From NCBI GenBank assembly GCA_012845835.1, contig JABAKD010000002.1, positions 7,868,603 to 7,932,602 of the forward strand: a stretch of DNA of 64,000 bases. Direction: 5' to 3'. Positions 54,223 to 64,000 of the stretch are shown here, in pieces (the stretch's first letter is position 1; every line of letters starts with the position of its first letter). Below the pieces are notes generated by a model, which ran no database searches, was not told where the DNA came from, and was given only the letters and a program-made list of their open reading frames with translations. The stretch comes from Undaria pinnatifida (Eukaryota > Sar > Phaeophyceae > Laminariales > Alariaceae). A program made the translations under genes and the position numbers.

Positions 54223-54536
54223 ATGCCTAAAAAATGTACCGGTAAGCACAGTCGCTTGTTTCTTCCATTTCAGTTTCTTCATTTACCCCATGTCCACCTT
54301 ATACCCCCCCTCCCGCCCCCCCCCCCACGCGCCGATTCCTTACGCACGATTCTTCGTGTATTTTTTTCTGTTTCGATCCCAAAGGGGTTTCCATTCGAAG
54401 AGCATCGGGTGACACCCTGCGGGGAGATGCCGGAATCAACCTCGGTCAAGTTGACGCTCCCGTGCAATGAGGGAATTGCGAAACTGGATATCCCCGTCGA
54501 TGGGAACATTTTGGGGCTCAAACCCTTGCCGATATA
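54223..54536 (+). CDS. Possible two-exon gene
   Basis: An ATG at 54223 (MPKKCTG) is followed by a donor gtaagca at 54242. An acceptor-like 'gatcccaaag' precedes 54385. Two readings follow the acceptor. The unspliced-phase frame encodes GFPFEEHRVTPCGEMPESTS and ends GLKPLPI at TAG 54536. The frame produced by joining the sites exactly encodes VSIRRASGDTLRGDAGINLG and stops at about 54470. Both have acceptable composition, so the exon structure is not settled. The second exon belongs to a local repeat family (54385-54935), which suggests a duplicated gene fragment rather than a single intact gene. Confidence 0.3.
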
Positions 54537-54935
54537 GCACGGCCCATGTACCTTTATTCGGCCCTTCTCTCCTTGACCCCAGCTGTCTTACCTTTCAAGA
54601 ATAGATCGGGGCAACACAGCGGGGGAAACCCTAGCTGTGATCGCTTTCAAGAAGATCGGGGCATCACACCGTGGGGAGTTGCCGGAGCCATCGTTGGCAT
54701 ACTGTTGCTCCCAACGAGGGGAGGAAACTGCCATGACCGGCTCTGTACAACGTTCGTAGGGCCGTTCTCCCCCGGAGATGGGGAAACGTCTATGGATGGT
54801 GATGCACATTTCCGCAGCCCTCCCTTCTTCGACCCGCTCAACCCTTGAAGAACACGGGGGCAACACCGTGGGGAGTTGCCGGAGCTATCCACGGTACTGT
54901 TGCTCCCATCGGGGGGGGGGACTGCCACGGCCGCC
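54385..54935. repeat. Three diverged copies of a ~100-170-bp unit
   Basis: The phrase 'gaaga.c...gg...ACACC.TG.GGGGAG.TGCCGGA' occurs at about 54399, 54650 and 54846, followed each time by a 'gttgctccc'-like stretch. It may be a duplicated exon. Confidence 0.45.
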
Positions 54936-56060
54936 AGTGGGCGGGGGCGGAGGGGTCGGGAGTGTGAGGAATGACGTGGGGACTGGGAGCGTAGTAACCT
55001 ACGGTGGGCTGGGCGTACGCATAGAGTTGGTGTTGTTGCTGTTGGTGGTGGTGTAGCCCGTAATAGCCGTACGAGTAGCCTGTAGTACATGATGCAGGGG
55101 CGGGGGGGGCGCATATAGCAACGACGTCGTAGGTCCACTGGCCAGTGCTGCCGTTCCACCTGTTTCAAGTGGTTGGGGACAGGGATACATGATCTATTGG
55201 ACGCACACACACATGCACCGCGCTTTCCGAATGCAAGCCGTTTGAAGAGTAAACGATTACGATTGAAGTCGAGCGTAAAAAAAGTGGATGTACGTGAGAA
55301 CCGAAGGCTGTACATACCAAGCAAAGGCGATGAAAAAGACAAACCAGAAGCGTCCGGAGCCAACATGCTCCGTGGGGAAAAAAAGGGGCCCCTAAGGAAA
55401 TCCAGGGGCACTGGTTTCCGGCGGGACATGCAACCATTCGCGAGAGGCTACACGAACATCAGGGTGGAAATCGGCCTTTCCGAACCAACACGTGTACTTG
55501 TATCTACCACAGACACAGCACATTTGTTTTCTCATGACAATTTCGTATTTGATACCAGGTATGTCTAGACTAGACTATGTACGTACAAAAAAGTCTTCGT
55601 TTAATCCTGTGGTTACCGTATATTTTCATGTTTCATGTTTCATGCACAGAGAAGTAATACCTGGCATCCTGACACAGCAGTACATACGAGAAGTACCTGG
55701 TATACCTATCGTACGTATGCTATTAATATCATGACGTCCATTTCGTTTCGCGACGAAACATGTTATTCGTAGAACGAAGAACCAAACTTTCAAAGAACCA
55801 GGATACCTCGTATACGACGAAAAACCAACCAACAATACGGTACAAGTATAACATACCTGGTATGATGATATGATACTGTATAATACTCCGAGTACAACCA
55901 AAGTACAACACAAAAATTAGCAGCATTTATTTTTGAAAAGCGAATCCGCTCCTGCCCTGCAGCAGCAGCAGCAGGCAGCAGCACACCGCCGGCAACCGCT
56001 GTGCTGAACAGGCAGAATGGGTATATTATATCACTTCAAGACGCTCGTCGCCTTCCTTTT
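54936..56060. other. Unassigned stretch rich in TACCWGGTA palindromes
   Basis: Exact TACCWGGTA occurs at 55553, 55694 and 55854. 55960-55985 is a CAG/GCAG run. A 131-codon frame at 55173-55568 (starting with GTGIHDLLDAHTHAPRFPNA-like text) has no recognised family. Confidence 0.35.
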
Positions 56061-57705
56061 ATATGCAGACAAACTTTATGTGTGTTAACATATTTTCAGG
56101 CTCATCTCGCTTCTTTCGTCCCCGATCGCCTCTTTGGACTGCTTCTCGCCCCTTGAAACTATTGTCCTTTGAAAGTTTGATCCTCCGTTCTACGAATAAC
56201 ATGTTACAAGTGATTGCTCCAGAGGGTGAGCGCGCGCCGCCGTTATTAAAAAAAAAACACCTACCTGTGCGACGGATCGTATAATACACACACTCACAAA
56301 AATTGGCGGCCGTTCCGGTCGTGAAGCAACAGCCACGGCCCGCCTGCTTCCTTTTTCTGTTTTGTACTTTTGGTCGCGGAAGTTGGGTTTTCTGCGAATG
56401 ACAGACACGGCACAGCAAAAGCGGCAAGCAGTTCGTTGATTAGCAACGACGGTCACAGCCGGTTGCAGAGGGAGGAGGTGGAAAGGCGTTGCGATGTACC
56501 AGGTACCTGGTACTGCATCGGTGAAGCGCGGCCGGGAATAAAGGGGAACGCTGACCCACACACAGGCTTGATTTCTTTGTTGGGAAACGGTCACGGGTGG
56601 ATTTCTTGTTTGGGAAACGACGACGACTGTGCGTAGTGACTGTATTTCACTTCCACATCTGATATCTTCCTCCCGAACAGCTTTTTATACGATAGACGAT
56701 TCTTTTCCGGACAAGACTATTATTAATAGTGCAGGTCAGCCCGGGTTTGCGGTTGGGATTGTATTTAGGATTAGGGTTAGGGCCAGGGTTGGGGTTAGGT
56801 TTATAGACTAGTCGATGGCCCGCCGTTTTATCCCAAACCCCTTCTCATAAGACCCAAAACCACACAGTCTAGACTACATGCTGTACACCAGTGTACACAC
56901 AAAAAAAACATTTTTTTGCTCATTTATTTGGCCCAAGTGGTTTGACTCATTTCATTATTCCCAGATTATTTCTCGTTTGGGAAACGACTGGATTTCTTGT
57001 TTGGAACGAGAGGCAAACAATCAGAAGAAACGGCAGCTCTTCGAACCGAACTTCATTTTTATATTTCCCAGACTTCGGTCTGAGTTTGTGTGGGCTCGTT
57101 TCCTTGGTGCCTACCTACCTGATGCCAGGTAAATACAGCAGCAGCAGCGGCAGTAGTAGTAGGAGTAGGTGCCATGCACCCTGCAATACAGGAGTACCTG
57201 GCATACCATATCTTCTAGCACCCACACAAAAAAAGGTGAAAAGGAGGACAGAGACATACATGAGAAAAATCGTTTTCCTGTGTGTCCGTCCGAATATTGG
57301 TGGGTCGAGGGGGCTGCACGAATCTGCGTATTATACTGTGGTGGTACTAATCACAGCAGAACAAACCAATGGGAGGGCCAGCCTTTTGCTGCCAGCGACC
57401 TGGACTTTCGCCGACAGCAACGATCCGACACGCGCGGGGAGCGCAGTCCGAGATACCACACGCAAACCCAACCAACCCCCGAAAAAGCGAATGAAACATA
57501 CCGAATAAATTCGTGCGAGATTTGCCTCTCACAGCAGTGTCGTATATATACGCATTCCGGAAAATCAAAACGACGTACAACATGATCCTGGACATATTAT
57601 TTCTGCTATTATTGTTACAAGTATTAATAGTATAGACTATTTATTTGTTCGTTCCCCCCCCGAAACCAGCCCAGGGCGCGTTACACAGCAGTTCCTTTTT
57701 CGGTT
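56061..57705. other. Unassigned stretch with a short dispersed 'gtttgggaaacgac' repeat
   Basis: 'ttgggaaacg..cacgggtgga' (56580), 'gtttgggaaacgacgacgac' (56610) and 'gtttgggaaacgactggatt' (56974) recur, each next to 'tttcttgtttgg'. Overlapping TACCWGGTA palindromes are at 56497 and 56504. 56755-56800 is a GGTTAGGG-like run. Frames of 205 codons (56891-57508) and 138 codons (57169-57585) overlap each other. Neither is recognised. Confidence 0.35.
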
Positions 57706-57707
57706 TC

Positions 57708-57785
57708 CTTCCTTTCCTTTCCTTTCCTTTCCTTTCCTTTCCTTTCCTTTCCTTTCCTTTCCTTACTTTTCCTTTCCTTTCTCGT
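57708..57785 (+). repeat. (CCTTT)n pentanucleotide microsatellite
   Basis: About 75 bp of TCCTT/CCTTT units. The minus-strand frame gives a KERKG-type periodic peptide, which is an artefact. Confidence 0.95.
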
Positions 57786-58359
57786 ATCTTGTCTTTGTTT
57801 CTTTTTTCCACTTGACTTGTCTGACCTGCGTATGCGTAGTGATAGGTACCACTCGTACGTGTAATAGTCTATACCAGGTAGTCTTACGTAGTATTTCTTG
57901 GGTGGCAAGCGGTATAGTCGGCTTTTCCAGGTGCGAGTAGTGAGACGGATGCACCAGCATATGGACCTGACACATCGTAGGCTGACTCCCGATTTCACTT
58001 TGAATATGTTTCTGGCGGAGGCATGAATCGCTTTCAGCTGTGTGTGATATATGCGTGTACCACCTCTGGTTTAATCGTGTTTTTTCTCTGGAGGTATTCC
58101 TCAGCTCCAGAGTGACTGGAGCATGTCCTGTGACCACGGACTTGCTAAAATGTGAGTTAACGTGAGAACGACAACACAATAGTTGTAGCTTTCCCCATCC
58201 GGCGGAGGATAAAAAAAAAAAAAAAAAATGTAGCATAGCATTATAGTAGCGTAACTTAGCTGTAAAATAGGTCATATATATTTAGTCTATACAACAACAC
58301 TGCTCTCAGCGAGCGGTATCTGTCGCCGGGTGCAAGTGCGTGTGACTGCTGTACATCTG
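57786..58359. other. Stretch with a possible minus-strand exon and a family D tail
   Basis: 58150-58228 contains 'gtagctttccccatccggcg' and an A-rich tail, a partial SINE-like D copy. On the minus strand below 58148 the frame KSVVTGHAPVTLELRNTSRE, after an acceptor-like 'cattttag', looks protein-like. However, its phase does not fit the exon at 58360-58578. Confidence 0.35.
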
Positions 58360-58578
58360 CTAGAACTGGCGGTATAGTCCAGTCACAACCGTCTCACCTT
58401 TTTTTGCTTTGACCTGTCCGTCTTCCCGCGCAGTGGCCTCTTTTGGTCTTGGCCTTCTTGTCGATTTTTTAGTTGCCGAGGTCCGCTGGTTGCTGAACCC
58501 GGACGAGAATAACGACGACATGCTCCACCGCTGGCTGCTGCTGCTTCTTCTGCTGCGTGACTTAGGTGTGCGAGGCAT
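58360..58578 (-). CDS. Small basic, Ser-rich protein or first exon
   Basis: On the minus strand the ATG at 58578 lies in a good context (cacacaaaATGcc), following a CCACA/CCACAC-rich leader. It starts a 72-codon frame: MPRTPKSRSRRSSSSQRWSM, then FSSGFSNQRTSATKKSTRRP, an acidic patch (REDGQV) and KAKKGETVVTGLYRQF before TAG. A donor-like site (aaaaaag|gtgaga) lies inside at about the 61st codon, so translation may continue in another exon. The Arg/Lys/Ser-rich N-terminus suggests a nuclear or nucleic-acid-binding protein, but no family was recognised. Open codons upstream of the ATG come from the CCACA repeat and are probably 5' UTR. Confidence 0.45.
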   Translation of the reverse strand: MPRTPKSRSRRSSSSQRWSMSSLFSSGFSNQRTSATKKSTRRPRPKEATAREDGQVKAKKGETVVTGLYRQF

Positions 58579-59385
58579 TTTGTGTGCTGTGGCCGTCCTG
58601 CTAGATGTGTGTGTGATGGTGTGGTGGTGTGGTGGTGTGGTGGTGTGTGGTTGATCGGTAGTGTAGCAGCTGGGGCGGTTGTTGTGTGCTTGCGGTGTGT
58701 GTTGTGTGCGGGTGGATGATGGCTTCAAAAACGCTGGAGGCTTTTTGTAGCCCACAACTCGCGAATTTGCGTCGCCATCTAGTCTAGACTACATATGATC
58801 AGGTTATAGTCTAGTCTATACATGATAATATATTGTTGAACATTCGTGTGTGTGTGTCATGTTTATAATGAAGAGATGGAGGAAAGAAAAAGATGCGTTC
58901 GTCGCTCAAGTTTGTGCCAACCAAAGTGTTGCGTTACGTCACGGCCCCCTTCAAAAGATCAGTAATCGCAGTGCCTAATGGAATGGAATAGTGGCATCTA
59001 GTTGCACCCCCTTCCTGGCCAATCGCAAGCCGCCGACGATTCAGTACGTCGCCGCCCATCATTTAATCCGCATTTAATCTCGCGTGTGTCGTGCTCTCGA
59101 GCTCAGCGAGTCGCAAACAAAACCCAACCGTAAAATATGAAACATAGTAATACATACAGCAGAAACTTCTGGATTATTATTTATGACCCGAATCGGCGTT
59201 GGAGCGACCATACATTTTTTTGTTTTTGTTTTGGTGATCAATCCACTATCATCGCGTTACTACAGCTTGCCAGTTCCGACAGCCAGTTCCGACAGCAAGC
59301 AGTAGAGTTTACCGCAGTACATAGCAGTACACAGCAGTACTGTGCTATTTTGATATATGTAGTCTAGTATAATAGCAGTAGAGTC
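58579..59385. other. Unassigned stretch
   Basis: 58612-58655 is a GTG/GGTGT repeat (leader of the minus-strand gene). 58779-58825 has clustered AGTCTAGACT motifs. 59281-59345 has 'cagttccgacagc' and 'acatagcagtacacagcagt' short duplications. No other gene was seen. Confidence 0.4.
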
Positions 59386-59776
59386 GTCCTACGGAATAGG
59401 TAGCCTTCCAGCCTTTTCAGCGAAACTGCCGGTTTCGAAACCAGCTCCCGGCCGGATCTCCTGAAATACGGTGCCCCTTGCCACCCCACGTCACCGTTCT
59501 GTCGTCCGATGCAAACAAAAACATATCGTACACGGAAGATGTATTTTATGTAGCGTTGGGCTGCGAAAGCAACCGAGTTAAATCGACACACGACGTGCAT
59601 GAAAATACGTGGAAGCGTGGTGAGCTAAAGCTTTATTTTTCCCCATCCGCCGGAGGATAAAAAAGAAAAGAAAAGTTGTTTTCGTAGCATCCTTCCCCGA
59701 GTGTCGAGCAGTCATGAGACGTTCGTCAGAGAAAACCGCAGGTTTTTGGGAGGCGGCTAGCGGTTAGCGTAGCATC
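59386..59776 (+). mobile_element. Family C element, copy 4, interrupted by a SINE-like copy
   Basis: It has 'cagcgaaactgccggtttcg', 'aaaccagctcccggccggat' and 'acggtgccccttgccacccc' at the left, then 'cgtagcatccttccccgagt' and 'gtcgagcagtcatgagacgt' at the right. The two halves align with copy 3 at 9439-9680, with the gap filled by the D copy at 59551-59675. Confidence 0.7.
59551..59675 (+). mobile_element. SINE-like element (family D), copy 3, nested in family C
   Basis: It is 5'-truncated relative to copy 2 (starts 'tagcgttgggctgcgaaagc'). The body 'aaccgagttaaatcgacaca' and 'ccccatccgccggaggataa' is followed by a tail of A with scattered G to 59675. Confidence 0.7.
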
Positions 59777-60119
59777 GATAATAATTATTATTAATTGTAG
59801 TAGTGGTGGTAGCAGTAGAATATTACTAGTCTAGTAGCATTACTATTGACAAGTGTACTCTTATCGCATACGTTTAAAGTAAATTTATAATTAAGTAAGT
59901 TGCTACGATAATTTAATAATATCATCTAGTATACTATTCTAAGAATAATAATAACAATATATAACAATAACAACAACCATATATGCAGTAATAATAACAC
60001 ATTACTATGATGGTTGTGAGTCCTATGGGTCGCAGGGGATAGAGGCATAGATAGTCCTACGTCGACGAAATGTGTATACCATCGCCGTCCATGAGACCAG
60101 ACCCGGGCTCTGGAGTCTT
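59777..60119. other. AT-rich stretch
   Basis: TAATAATTATTAT/ACAATAACAA-type low-complexity sequence at 59780-60005. No gene. Confidence 0.5.
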
Positions 60120-60947
60120 TCTTGAGCGATAATCCCTTACTCAAACGCCCCACCAAATATCAAAATCCGCCACATTAATAAACACTTCACGCACAGGATA
60201 TCACCTCATTATCTTTCGAGAGCCATCCATGCCGCTGTGTTTCCCCCCCCCCCCCCCCCCCTCCAACGCCCCCTCTTTCCCGACCACCTGCACGATCGCC
60301 TAGACCTAGCACCACGCGTATGACAAGCTGATACATATCTTTGATCTCACAGCCGAAGTGTATTTGAATATTATTTGTGACCTAAACCTCCTAAAAAATC
60401 ACCCCCCCCCCCCCCCTCTTGCTCTCCCTTACTCAAACGCCCCACTAAATATCGAAATCCGCCACATTAATAAACACTTCACGCACAGGATATCACCTCA
60501 TTATCTTTCGAGAGCCATCCATGCCGCTGTGTTCCCCCCCCCCCCCCCCGCCTCGAACGCCCCCTTCTTCCCCATCACCCGCACCTTCGCCTAGACCTAG
60601 CACCACACGTATAACAAACCCCTCACCTAAAGCCCTTCCCCCCCCCCACCCCCCACCCCCGCCCCCACCCCCCACCCTACCCCCCCAACCCATCCCAACC
60701 CCACCCCCTCGAACACTCCACCCTCTCTTTACTCACTGATCGTACGACTTACCCCAGGATATACACGATAAACTGATGTATTATTTCCAAAAATGTCACA
60801 TTTATCCCCTCGAAATAATGTATAGTTTCCAGGCACATATCGAGCTGCCCCCCCCCCCCCCCCCCCGCCCCCAATAATATACTGGTGCCAAAACCGTCAG
60901 ATTTATCCCCTCGAAAGGATTTATAGCTTACATGCACAAATTGCCCC

Positions 60948-60987
<40 letters not shown>

Positions 60988-61290
60988 CCCCCCTCCAAAC
61001 CCGCTCGCTTTTGATCAAAACCAGGCCCCCCCTTTCCCTTCACAGCTGTCAGATTTTGTCCCCCTCAGAAACGGGTTTTATAGTTTCCGCGCACAGACTG
61101 ACTAAAATCATCCTGTTGACCCTGATAGCTACACTGTAGCTGTAAGGGGAGTCGCCGACCTATATCCTTAATGAGGACACACAACCCGTAATGCGCGCGA
61201 TCGGAGTATCACACACAGCTTGCAAAGATGTGTTTCGACGAAATCTTCGATCTCACAGCTGGAGTGTATTTTAATTTTTATAATAATTTG
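60120..61290 (-). mobile_element. Family E block, inverted, with a ~300-bp duplication
   Basis: 'cttactcaaacgccccac.aa' through 'gagagccatccatgccgctg' occurs twice (60139-60240, 60428-60530). Poly-C runs are at 60243-60262, 60401-60416, 60534-60549, 60849-60866 and 60951-60986. Two modules with 'atttatcccctcgaaa' follow. It ends with the conserved inverted terminus at 61250-61272 (atctcacagctggagtgtat). Confidence 0.7.
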
Positions 61291-61574
61291 ACAGCACGGG
61301 GCATCATCCTCAACCCAGGAAAAGACGGCTAGACCCTGAGTCCGAAGGGCACATGCCCACGTCGGAAGAAAAGTATAGCTTCTGCCTGGAGTTGGTGGAA
61401 CGAGGGGGGGATGACCACATGCATGATGGTTGCGACACATTTTACGGCAGAGGAATTAAGAGCACCTTTTGCCCAAATAATGCCTGAATGGCGGAGGCTC
61501 CTTTAACCCAATATCGATCGGTGGAATGCCGGTTGGTTGTGTATTACAATAATACTATACATCGTTAGTTCGGA
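61291..61574. other. Unassigned stretch
   Basis: No gene, element end or tandem repeat was identified between the family E end and the retroelement-like segment. Confidence 0.35.
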
Positions 61575-62110
61575 TTCGTTTTACGCCTTCGTAAGACATG
61601 GGATCGATTGTCCGTCGGCTGCTGGCACGTCGATTTTTCTCAACGCGAGTTTTTGTCTGAGATACACAGGTTCTTTAACGGCGAGGCTCACCCAGAAGTT
61701 TGGGGGCATCCTTACCGCGTACGTGGAATGCGTCTTGGGGCATACACCCGTCGGCCCCGACGAGTTCGCGATAGAGAACGCCACAGAGATAGTGCGAGGC
61801 AGGGGGGCGGAACAACTCGCGTAGATGCTGCCGCGAATGCCGGATAAACAAGCCGCTTACCTCATCTCCACCGGATCCTATGGTACAACGGATGTCGTGT
61901 GTCAAGGGAGAGTGATGTGGGTCCAAAGCTGCCCCGGCCGGCTTGTCGACCTACACTGGCAGACAACGGTGCAATACAGATGCTTGTTAATCTTCTCGAG
62001 AACGGCGGGGGGAATCGTCTATCTTCGAGGTGGAGTGCAGGGTGGACCAGCAAACACTGGTACACCACCAACCAACGGGCGCGGGTTAGCATGACGGGGG
62101 CCGTGTGATT
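61575..62110 (+). pseudogene. Protein-like remnant, probably from a retroelement
   Basis: One frame is open through RHGIDCPSAAGTSIFLNASF, SLTARLTQKFGGILTAYVEC and VGPDEFAIENATEIVRGRGA, and ends at TAG 61822-61824. A different frame carries on with MLPRMPDKQAAYLISTGSYG, and a third with LADNGAIQMLVNLLENGGGN. Three good-looking pieces in different frames, within a few hundred bases and upstream of the C-terminus at 63.2 kb, suggest a decayed long reading frame. I cannot name a domain in this part. Confidence 0.4.
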
Positions 62111-63240
62111 CGAAATGCCGTCCGCAGAAACGTGAATGATGTCCGCGCCGGTAAGTAGATTGGTGGAAAACGCTGCTGATCACCCCGTCAGTTTGGGGGG
62201 GAAGCATCCGGAGGAATTTACCGAAGTAGGAACTATTATAACCGCCATCTAGGAGAGAGTGAGAGGGGCTCACAGACGAAGGTGGGGTCACGGCAGAGGA
62301 CATGGGGGAGGTACCTCGGACGGGCTGGAGAGGCAGGGCATTCCGCCCTGCGGAGGTAAGCGCACTAAGGAATTCGGATCCAGGCAGGTGTTGGTATTAC
62401 GTCGCTTTGGTTACCGGATACTGCAAAATACGACGATGTGTCGTAGCTCCCTGTAGTACTTCCTGTACTACTACAGTGCCTATCTCTGCGCAAAGAGTCA
62501 CGTAATTGAGTGGGGGCCAGGCTGTCGGAAGTTCTTCGCTGTATTCTAATTGTAGAGTTATCTAAGGTCTCCAAGGTTAAGAGGCCGTGTAAAAGCGGGA
62601 TCATGGTCTTGGAGAGGGTATGCCCACCCATGCGTTTACTCACCATGGTCCTGAGACCGGAAGAGGGCGCCCATGTCATGAATATCACATCGATGCTTGT
62701 ATTATACCATTCGTATTGCATCGCATGGCATTGTAAGGCTCGATCACTCTTCTTTCGCTTGCGTGAACCGCGTAATTGATACATATCGAGAACATGGAGG
62801 CTTCTCTTGTCCCGACACTCGAGTACGGGATACAGAAGATCGAGAACCATAGGACAGGTTCAAGTGTCTACTCCTGCAATCAATTAATGGGCTGGACCTG
62901 AGGTGAGTGATCGGAATTCCACCCTTGAGCCCTCCGTAACACGTTGAACCCAAAGAGAATTATGACGCTGAGACCGTCAACTCCCACAACCCCAGAAACA
63001 ACTCAGGAATCGTGTGAGCCGGGTGTGCTACGACCGGTGCGTTACGTCCCTGGCCGAAGTCCCTACCCATGTACACCCGCCGTACGGAGGGCGACAATTC
63101 GTAGGAGAACAAGAGCCTTGAATGCGCAAAGGGCAGGCTACGGTCCCCTCGAGGACCAAGACTGTGCGCTTGGTTACGAGCACGGCCAGTGAACGTTTCG
63201 CGCGTCATACCAGCTCATGGTTTCCTGTACACCGCAGGGC
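62111..63240. other. Unassigned stretch between the two retroelement-like remnants
   Basis: Long frames are open on both strands (minus 62365-62850, plus 62510-62779), but no reverse-transcriptase signature such as a YxDD box was found. It is probably the decayed middle of the same element. Confidence 0.3.
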
Positions 63241-63852
63241 GGTGATTCTACCTGGGATCAAGGAGCAATTTACGCGGACGTGTCCCGCATGTGGCGCAGC
63301 GGACGCCAACACGAGACATGCGCGATTGTGCCATCGCGCAGGTGTAACGGTTAGCCAACACCACCAGCCGTTCGTCCTTGCGACCTCGCGCTCCCTGAAG
63401 CGGACGTCCATTCACCAAGTGTAAAGTGGTGTGCCCTTAACGCCGGCAGAGGCCTACGTACGGGTATCCTCCTCGAGACAAGAGGCCTCCGGGACGCGGC
63501 GCAATCGGATTTTTGACACAAGAGCATACTCGCCAGCCATATATATATAATATGCAGACTCCTAGGCAGAGGGTCACCTGCGTCCCGGAAGTGCCGACCA
63601 AGATAGGCCAGTCACATCTACTTCTGAGACGCGAACACGCAACCACTCTACGCTCGAGCTGGACACGTGTCCGTGTGCCAGGGCAGCTGAAAATTTCAAT
63701 CATTACGGTTGAATGCTTTGCGCGTCTCGGAAGGGAAGGCTGCTATTTTACCGACCAACTAGCGACAAGCGTGATCGGAGGAAGGGGTGGGAGGCCTATG
63801 GCCAAGAAAATAGTCTGTAAGGAACGTTTTCTACGGGCCATCTCAGACCAAT
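63241..63852 (+). pseudogene. Decayed retroelement C-terminus with a zinc-knuckle-like motif
   Basis: 63281-63334 encodes CPACGAADANTRHARLCH, a C-x2-C-x8-H-x3-C pattern (or x4-H) like those near the C-terminus of some non-LTR reverse transcriptases. It is followed by LATSRSLKRTSIHQV and a stop at 63421. After frame changes, 63682-63852 encodes ISIITVECFARLGREGCYFT and MAKKIVCKERFLRAISDQ. The order and wording match a C-terminal region I associate with algal reverse-transcriptase elements, from memory only. At least three frame changes or stops make it a pseudogene. It is truncated at 63853 by a family B end. Confidence 0.45.
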
Positions 63853-64000
63853 GCTACCATAAGGGGGTTATGTTGTTTTGGGGGGCTTTTCTTTCAGTGA
63901 CTCGGTGTCATTCGCGCGAGTGACCCCCCTGCACCCTGCGGTCACAGGCTTTCGTGCTGTTTGTCATATTCTCGGCATCGATACGAGAAGAGATGATGGT
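63853..64000 (+). mobile_element. Family B element, truncated by the window edge
   Basis: It begins 'gctaccataagggggtt', then has 'cagtgactcggtgtcattcg', 'cgcgagtgacccccctgcac' and 'ggtcacaggctttcgtgctg', matching 51583-51680 closely. The right half lies outside the window. Confidence 0.65.

Noticed and set aside
57681..57998. 105-codon minus-strand frame ending in KERKG repeats
   Set aside because: The repeated part is the CCTTT microsatellite and the rest has no recognised content.

Overview
The window looks like nuclear DNA of a repeat-rich eukaryote, not a prokaryote or plasmid. There are no operon-like gene arrays. The few credible coding pieces are short and bounded by splice-like GT...AG sites with polypyrimidine tracts. 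Everything else is microsatellites, minisatellites, small inverted-repeat elements, SINE-like copies with A-rich tails and decayed retrotransposons. A decayed Ty3/gypsy chromodomain pol gene (38.4-40.0 kb) and a decayed reverse-transcriptase-type C-terminus (63.2-63.86 kb) resemble elements I associate with brown algae and related stramenopiles. That assignment is from memory and is weak. No rRNA, tRNA, CRISPR array or complete multi-exon gene was recognised.

Layout. 0-14 kb: a dense patchwork of three small transposon-like families (called A, B and C here) whose ends share the core CTACGRTAG, with microsatellites, a GGGTTATAACCC-type palindromic minisatellite (5.5-5.9 kb) and a few exon candidates (2367-2427, 6906-7085, 8531-8839). 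14.4-16.6 kb: a CCATGG-rich satellite that flips strand in the middle. 17-27 kb: more A and B copies around exon candidates (21100-21279, 23506-23648). 27-34 kb: a TTG array, a tandem repeat made of AATAAA-containing units, a large modular family (E) with built-in poly-G/poly-C runs, and a TATC array. 35.7-44.4 kb: six copies of a CCAAT-box-bearing repeat (L), the Ty3/gypsy remnant and two more E copies. 45-54 kb: a repeat with a conserved reading frame (M), a second CCATGG-rich array, and A and B copies. 54-59 kb: degenerate repeats, a small basic-protein exon on the minus strand, and a cluster of the palindrome TACCWGGTA. 59-64 kb: a C copy interrupted by a SINE-like copy, another E block, and the retroelement remnant cut by a B copy at the right edge.

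Most of the biology here is element on element. SINE-like copies sit inside A and C copies, A and C copies sit inside a GATT microsatellite, an E copy splits an AATAAA satellite, and B copies flank exon candidates. All family names (A-E, H, J, L, M, N) are labels for this report. Boundaries are read by eye and may be off by tens of bases.
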